In this document: positions 59,824 through 64,000 of the stretch, in pieces | How the letters are laid out: each line of letters starts with the position of its first letter | Position numbering within the stretch: the stretch's first letter is position 1 | Assembly (NCBI RefSeq): GCF_021401245.1 | Contig: NZ_JACBFY010000007.1 | Coordinates: forward strand, 186,001 to 250,000 | DNA: 64,000 nt | Direction: 5' to 3' | From: Pseudacidovorax sp. NFM-22 | GTDB lineage: Bacteria > Pseudomonadota > Gammaproteobacteria > Burkholderiales > Burkholderiaceae_C | The notes under the pieces: model-generated | What the model saw: the letters and a program-made list of their open reading frames with translations, nothing else | Databases searched by the model: none | What the model was told of the DNA's origin: nothing | Translations under genes and position numbers: made by a program

Positions 59824-60855
59824 TCACTGGGCCGCCTGCAGGCCGACCTGGCGCACCATCGCGCCCCATTGCTCGTAGGTGCGGCGGGTCAGCTGCGCAA
59901 AGGCCTCGGGGCTGCTGGCCGCCGCCTCGTAGCCGCCTTCGCGGTAGAACTTGCGCACCTCGGGCAGCGCCAGCACCTGCGCCAGCGCGGCATTGAGCCG
60001 CTGCACGGTGGGCGCCGGCATGCCCGCCGGGCCGTAGAAGCCCAGCCAGCTCGGCAGGTCCAGGCCGGTGAAGCCCTGCTCCGACAGCGTGGGCACGTCC
60101 GGCAGGGCGGGGATGCGCTGCTCGGCCGCCACGGCCAGGATGCGCACCTTGCCGCTGCTGGCGGCGATCAAGGCGGACGACGCCGAATCGAACATGAAGG
60201 GCACGCGGCCGGCCATCAGGTCCTTGGCGGCGTCCGAGCCGCCCTTGTAGGGCACATGCACCGAGTCGATGCCCGCCTTGCGGGCAAAGGCTTCGCCGTA
60301 GATGTGCGACGAGGTGCCCGCGCCGAAGGAGGCATAGCTCGTCTGGCCCGGCCGCGCCTTCACATAGGCCACCAGCTCGGCCACGTTGGTCGCCGGAACG
60401 GCGCTGCTGATCGACAGCACCAGCGGTCCGCGGCCGCCCAGCGAGATGGGCGTGAAGTCCTTGAAGGGGTCGTAGGGCACCTTGGCGAAGGTGTGGGGGT
60501 TCTGCGCCATGGTGGAGGAGGGCGCATACAGCAGCGTGTGCCCATCGGGCAGGGCGCGCGCCACCTCGCTGGCGGCCAGCATGGTGCTGGCGCCGGGGCG
60601 GTTGTCCACGAGCACCGTCGCGCCCAGCACCTCGCCCAGGTGCCTGGCCACGATGCGCGCCTGCGCGTCGGTCCCACCACCCGCAGTGAAGCCGACCACG
60701 ATGCGGATGGGTTTGCCGTCGAGCGGGAAGGCAGGGCCGGCCGCCTGTGCGGAAGGCATCAGGCCCACCAGGGCCGGCACGGCAGCCGCGAGCGCCAGCA
60801 AGGGCGCCAGCGCGCGGCGGCGCATGGCATGAGGAAGCGAGGGACGAGGTCGCAT
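59824..60855 (-). CDS. Bug/TctC family periplasmic substrate-binding protein (tandem copy 1)
   Basis: A 343-residue receptor; GGAG five nt before the ATG at 60855 sets the start (the ATG at 60825 has none). It shares long stretches with the downstream copy (ISLG-RGPLVL, SYASFGAGTSSHIYGEAF, HVPYKGG, MPSWLGFYGPAG-type blocks), differing mainly in the second lobe. It is divergent from an FAD oxidoreductase gene, with a shared promoter region containing an inverted repeat. Confidence 0.92.
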   Translation of the reverse strand: MRPRPSLPHAMRRRALAPLLALAAAVPALVGLMPSAQAAGPAFPLDGKPIRIVVGFTAGGGTDAQARIVARHLGEVLGATVLVDNRPGASTMLAASEVARALPDGHTLLYAPSSTMAQNPHTFAKVPYDPFKDFTPISLGGRGPLVLSISSAVPATNVAELVAYVKARPGQTSYASFGAGTSSHIYGEAFARKAGIDSVHVPYKGGSDAAKDLMAGRVPFMFDSASSALIAASSGKVRILAVAAEQRIPALPDVPTLSEQGFTGLDLPSWLGFYGPAGMPAPTVQRLNAALAQVLALPEVRKFYREGGYEAAASSPEAFAQLTRRTYEQWGAMVRQVGLQAAQ

Positions 60856-60924
60856 GAAGTCTCCGAATTCCGTTTTGCACAGACTATCTTTCCGATAACC
60901 GGCATTTCACGACCGTGTTAACCC

Positions 60925-60953
60925 TTGATTCGGCGTCATTTGATTGACTTTAT
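60925..60953 (+). promoter_or_regulatory. Candidate sigma70 promoter for the FAD oxidoreductase
   Basis: TTGATT at 60925-60930 and CTTTAT at 60948-60953 with a 17-bp spacer, in an AT-rich divergent intergenic region and 45 bp before the ATG at 60998. The -10 half touches the inverted repeat at 60953-60967. Confidence 0.4.
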
Positions 60954-60967
60954 GGACCTCATGTCCA
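60953..60967. promoter_or_regulatory. Inverted repeat TGGAC-N5-GTCCA, candidate IclR operator
   Basis: Perfect 5-bp arms around CTCAT at the expected transcription start of the FAD oxidoreductase and upstream of the divergent Bug pair. An IclR regulator is encoded at the end of the same plus-strand unit. Its binding here is inferred from position and from the size of known IclR-family palindromes. Confidence 0.45.
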
Positions 60968-60997
60968 AAAAATGAATCCACTTTGAACGACGCCGCC

Positions 60998-62452
60998 ATG
61001 AAAACCATCGTCCGCTCCGACGAGCGCATCCTCAGCTCCGACATCTTCGACCGCGATGCCCGCGTGGCCCGGCCCGACCATGGCTTCTGGGACGAGCCCG
61101 GCCGCCGGGTGCCCATCTACCACCGCTGCGGCGTGCTGGTGGTGGGGGGCGGCCCGTCGGGCACCGCTGCCGCGGCGGCGGCGGCGCGGGCGGGTGCCGA
61201 CGTGGCCCTGCTGGAGCGCTACAACCACCTGGGTGGCCTCTCGACCGGCGGCCTGGTGATCTGGATCGACCGCATGACCGACTGGCAGGGCCAGCCGGTA
61301 ATCCGCGGCTTTGCCGAAGAGCTGTTCGACCGCCTGCCGGCCGATGCCGTGGCCGGCCCGGCCCGCGAGGACTGGGGCTCGCAGGATCCGGCCAAGGCGG
61401 CCCACTGGTCGCAGCGCACGGCGGCCTACCACGGCGTCGTGACCTGGTCGCCGACGGTGGACCCCGAGCGGCTCAAGCTGCTGAGCCAGGAGATCGTGCT
61501 GGAGCGCCAGGTCAAGCTCATCTACCACTCCTGGGCCGCTGTGCCCATCGTGCAGGACGGCCAGGTGCGCGGCGTGGTGTTCGAAAGCAAGGAAGGCCGC
61601 ATGGCCATCATGGCCGACGTGGTGGTGGACGCCACCGGCGACGGCGACCTCTTCGCGCGGGCCGGCGCTGCCTTCGTCAACGACATCGAAGAGGCCGACG
61701 TGCACCACTGCATGAACACGTCCTGGCTCTTCGGCGGCGTGGACATGAAGCGCTGGATCGACTTCAAGGCCGGCCAGCCCGAGGCCTTCTCGCAGTTCAT
61801 GGCGCAGGGGCGCGAAGCCATCGGCCTGTTCGAGCGGCCCTTCGTCTCCTGGCGCGACGACATCGCCCTCTTCATGGGCCCGCGGCAGACCGGCTATTCG
61901 GCGCTGGATGTGGACGACCTGACGGCCGTGGAGGTGCGCTCGCACCGCGCCATGGCCGCGCACCTGGACTTCTTCCGCGCCCATGCGCCCGGCTTCGAGA
62001 ACGCCTACCTGATGCTGAGCGCGCCGCAGATCGGCGTGCGCCACGCGCGCCGGCTGGTGGGTACCGGCGCCGTGCTGCGCAGCCAGTGGCCGGACGGTGT
62101 GCCGCTGGCGGACGAGATCGGCGTCTCGCCCGCCGTCTCGCCCAAGTTCCCCAACATCTCCATTCCCTACGGCGCGCTGGTGCCGCAGTCGCTGGACGGG
62201 CTGCTGGCCTGCGGGCGCCACATCTCCTGCGACCGCAACTCGCATGGCTTCATGCGCGAGATCCCGCAATGCTGGATCACCGGGCAGGCCGCGGGCGTGG
62301 CAGCGGCACTGGCCTCGCGCGGCGGCATCGCTCCGCGTGAGGTGGACATCGGCGCCCTGCAATCGGCGCTGATCGCGCAGGGCGTGTACCTGCGCCCCGG
62401 CGCCACCGGCAATGCGGCGGCGCCGGCGGGCGAGCCGGCCACGACCGCCTGA
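60998..62452 (+). CDS. FAD-dependent oxidoreductase (FAD_oxidored family)
   Basis: A 484-residue flavoprotein with the N-terminal dinucleotide fold VLVVGGGPSGTAAAAAAARAG (GGGPSG at 50-55), LLERYNHLGGLSTGG, VVVDATGDGDLFARAGA, and a C-terminal FAD-binding block (GLLACGRHISCDRNSHGFMR, QCWITGQAAGVAAALA). The family oxidises or hydrates hydroxy acids and related compounds; the specific reaction is unknown. Next to an IclR gene and an aconitase X gene, it suggests an unusual acid-catabolic unit. Confidence 0.87.
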   Translation: MKTIVRSDERILSSDIFDRDARVARPDHGFWDEPGRRVPIYHRCGVLVVGGGPSGTAAAAAAARAGADVALLERYNHLGGLSTGGLVIWIDRMTDWQGQPVIRGFAEELFDRLPADAVAGPAREDWGSQDPAKAAHWSQRTAAYHGVVTWSPTVDPERLKLLSQEIVLERQVKLIYHSWAAVPIVQDGQVRGVVFESKEGRMAIMADVVVDATGDGDLFARAGAAFVNDIEEADVHHCMNTSWLFGGVDMKRWIDFKAGQPEAFSQFMAQGREAIGLFERPFVSWRDDIALFMGPRQTGYSALDVDDLTAVEVRSHRAMAAHLDFFRAHAPGFENAYLMLSAPQIGVRHARRLVGTGAVLRSQWPDGVPLADEIGVSPAVSPKFPNISIPYGALVPQSLDGLLACGRHISCDRNSHGFMREIPQCWITGQAAGVAAALASRGGIAPREVDIGALQSALIAQGVYLRPGATGNAAAPAGEPATTA

Positions 62453-62522
62453 ACCGGGGCGGCCCGCGCGCATGACGATCTACAGTGGCCGGTCCTCCTC
62501 AGCCGCATCCGCATCCCTGCCC

Positions 62523-63368
62523 ATGACGCCCTCCGACAAGGCCGCCGTGCCCGATTCCTCCGACCTGCGTGCCGAGCGCGGCGACACCGTCAGCGCGCTG
62601 GAGCGCGGCCTTTCGCTGCTGCGCTGCTTCAGCGAAGACCGGCCCGTGCTGGGCCATGCCGAGATGGCGCGCATGACCGGCATCCCCCGCCCCACGGTCA
62701 ACCGGCTGGTGGCCACGCTGCTGGCCAACGGCATGCTCAAGCCGGCGGCCGTGGCCGACCGCTTCATGCTGGGGCCCGGCGTGGTGTCGCTTGCGCGTGT
62801 CTTCCTGGGCAGCCTGGACGTGCGCGCCGTGGCCCGGCCGCACATGCAGGCGCTGGCCGAAGAAGGCGGCGCCTCGGTCTACCTGGCGGTGCGCGACGGC
62901 ATGGAGATGGTGCTGATCGAGGCCTGCCGGCCGCGCTCGTCCATGCTCTCGCCGCGGCTGGACGTGGGCTCCCGCGCGCCCCTGCCCAACTCGGCGCTGG
63001 GCCGTGCCTACCTGGCGGCGCTGACGCCCGCGGCGCGGGAGCAGCTGATCGATTCCATGCGGCTGCTGCGCGGCCCCGAGTGGGACGCCATTGCGCAGCC
63101 GCTGCAGCGCGCCCTCACGCAGGCCTCGCGCACCGGCTGGACGCTGTCGCTGGGCGAGTTCCACCGCGAGATCAACTCGGTGTCGGTGCCGCTCATCGGC
63201 CCGGGCGACGAGGTGATGGCGCTCAATGCCGGCGGCGCCGCCTTCGTCTTCACCGAGGAGCGGCTGCGCGAAGAGGTCGGCCCGCGCCTGCGCGAACTGG
63301 CCCGCCAGATCGCCCGCGAGATCGGCGGGCGGCTGCCGCTGGAGGCGGACGCGGCGTCGTCGCCCTGA
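62523..63368 (+). CDS. IclR family transcriptional regulator
   Basis: A 281-residue IclR protein; an ATG at 62472 would add 17 residues and cannot be excluded. The winged HTH is TVSALERGLSLLRCFSEDRP, LGHAEMARMTGIPRPTVNRL and the wing, followed by the ligand domain (GASVYLAVRDGMEMVLIEAC, LPNSALGRAYLAAL, INSVSVPLIGPGDEVMALN). Located between the FAD oxidoreductase and aconitase X genes; it probably controls both, and the tandem Bug pair, through the palindrome at 60953-60967. Confidence 0.92.
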   Translation: MTPSDKAAVPDSSDLRAERGDTVSALERGLSLLRCFSEDRPVLGHAEMARMTGIPRPTVNRLVATLLANGMLKPAAVADRFMLGPGVVSLARVFLGSLDVRAVARPHMQALAEEGGASVYLAVRDGMEMVLIEACRPRSSMLSPRLDVGSRAPLPNSALGRAYLAALTPAAREQLIDSMRLLRGPEWDAIAQPLQRALTQASRTGWTLSLGEFHREINSVSVPLIGPGDEVMALNAGGAAFVFTEERLREEVGPRLRELARQIAREIGGRLPLEADAASSP

Positions 63369-63426
63369 CAGCCTGCGCACCCCACCACCGCACAACGACA
63401 AAAGACCCGAGACAAGGACCCGCCCC

Positions 63427-64000
63427 ATGCACCTGAGCGACGAAGAGAAGGCCATGTACGACGGCCGCGACGGCCCGGCCGTGCAGAAGGCCATGGACCT
63501 GCTCGTGCGCTATGGCGAGGCGCTGGGGGCCGAGCGCCTGGTGGAGACGCGCAACGTCTGCGCCACCATCACCTCCACCACGCCCTTCCAGCGGGACTTT
63601 GCGCAGACGCGCGGCGGCATGGATGCGGTGTTCTCCGAATTCAGCCTGGACAGCCAGGAGGTGGTGCCGATCCCGAAGTTCAAGGTCTTCACCAGCCACC
63701 TGCAGCTGGGCTTCGACCCCGGCCAGCCCGAGCGCATGGGCATCGACACCCAGACCCTGCAGTTCTACGAGCGCAGCGAGCGCCATGCGGCCGGCCTGGG
63801 CGCGCAGATCATGAACACCTGCACGCCCTACCAGGTGGGCAACGTGCCCACCCGCGGCGAGCACTGCGCGTGGATGGAATCGTCGGCGGTCGTCTACTGC
63901 AACTCGGTGCTCGGCGCCCGCACCAACACCGAGGGCCGCGAAAGCTGCGGCGCGGCCATGCTCACCGCCCGCATCCCCGACTGGGGCTACCACCGCGACG
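63427..64000 (+). CDS. Aconitase X family dehydratase (3' end outside window)
   Basis: The first ~191 residues of an aconitase X (AcnX/DUF521) protein, cut by the window end. Diagnostic blocks: LSDEEKAMYDGRDGPAVQKA at the N-terminus, MNTCTPYQVGNVPTRGEH, AWMESSAVVYCNSVLGARTN and EGRESCGAAMLTARIPDWGYH, which contain the cluster/active-site cysteines and the conserved Asn/Glu. Known AcnX enzymes dehydrate cis-3-hydroxy-L-proline or mevalonate 5-phosphate. Whether this is the single-chain or the large-subunit form needs the missing 3' part. Confidence 0.9.
   Translation, partial: MHLSDEEKAMYDGRDGPAVQKAMDLLVRYGEALGAERLVETRNVCATITSTTPFQRDFAQTRGGMDAVFSEFSLDSQEVVPIPKFKVFTSHLQLGFDPGQPERMGIDTQTLQFYERSERHAAGLGAQIMNTCTPYQVGNVPTRGEHCAWMESSAVVYCNSVLGARTNTEGRESCGAAMLTARIPDWGYHRD

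Overview
The window is a GC-rich chromosomal segment that looks like a betaproteobacterium of the order Burkholderiales, probably Comamonadaceae. The grounds are uniformly high-GC codon use, six complete periplasmic tricarboxylate-type (Bug/TctC) receptors, a Lrp/AsnC-linked putA, and GC-rich intergenic hairpin repeats of a kind I associate with that group. No rRNA, tRNA, CRISPR array, complete insertion sequence or replication origin was seen.

Layout. (1) 1-8.4 kb: metal uptake and copper handling, with two TonB-dependent receptors, a PepSY membrane protein, a PCu(A)C chaperone, a Sco lipoprotein and two small DUF2946 proteins. (2) 8.4-17.5 kb: a SUMF1-fold lipoprotein, a Lrp/AsnC regulator divergent from putA, a GH15 glucoamylase-like enzyme translationally coupled to an SDR, and two small proteins. 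(3) 17.6-29.1 kb: a plus-strand acyl-CoA pathway (CoA transferase, AraC regulator, thiolase, two MaoC-type proteins, SDR, two acyl-CoA dehydrogenases, CoA ligase, enoyl-CoA hydratase, Bug receptor). (4) 29.2-36.7 kb: a minus-strand catabolic run headed by a MarR regulator (formamidase-like hydrolase, RidA/CnbZ-like protein, two Bug receptors, CoA ligase, two hotdog proteins, SDR). (5) 36.8-42.8 kb: small HTH protein, M16 peptidase, LysR with a divergent NAD-binding reductase, universal stress protein, hydrolase remnant, phosphosulfolactate-synthase-like gene and a decapitated Bug receptor. (6) 42.85-48.74 kb: an AT-rich island holding one 1641-residue protein. (7) 48.7-57.6 kb: a minus-strand operon under a LacI regulator with two clear operators (intradiol dioxygenase, SDR, BKACE-type enzyme, MDR dehydrogenase, cupin, Bug receptor, amidohydrolase, DenD-like dehydrogenase, PPC-domain protein). 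(8) 58.7-64 kb: tandem Bug receptors divergent from an FAD oxidoreductase, an IclR regulator and an aconitase X gene cut by the window end.

Most of the window is transport plus catabolism of organic acids: Bug receptors would bind carboxylates, CoA ligases and transferases activate them, and dehydrogenase/hydratase/thiolase sets degrade them, each block with its own regulator. The outlier is the 1641-residue protein at 43.7-48.6 kb. It has a P-loop STAND-like ATPase module at its N-terminus, a very long helical middle and a C-terminal phospholipase-D-like domain. It stands alone in foreign-looking DNA that has truncated a neighbouring gene. This is the best candidate for an undescribed system, most plausibly single-gene anti-phage defence; that function is inference.
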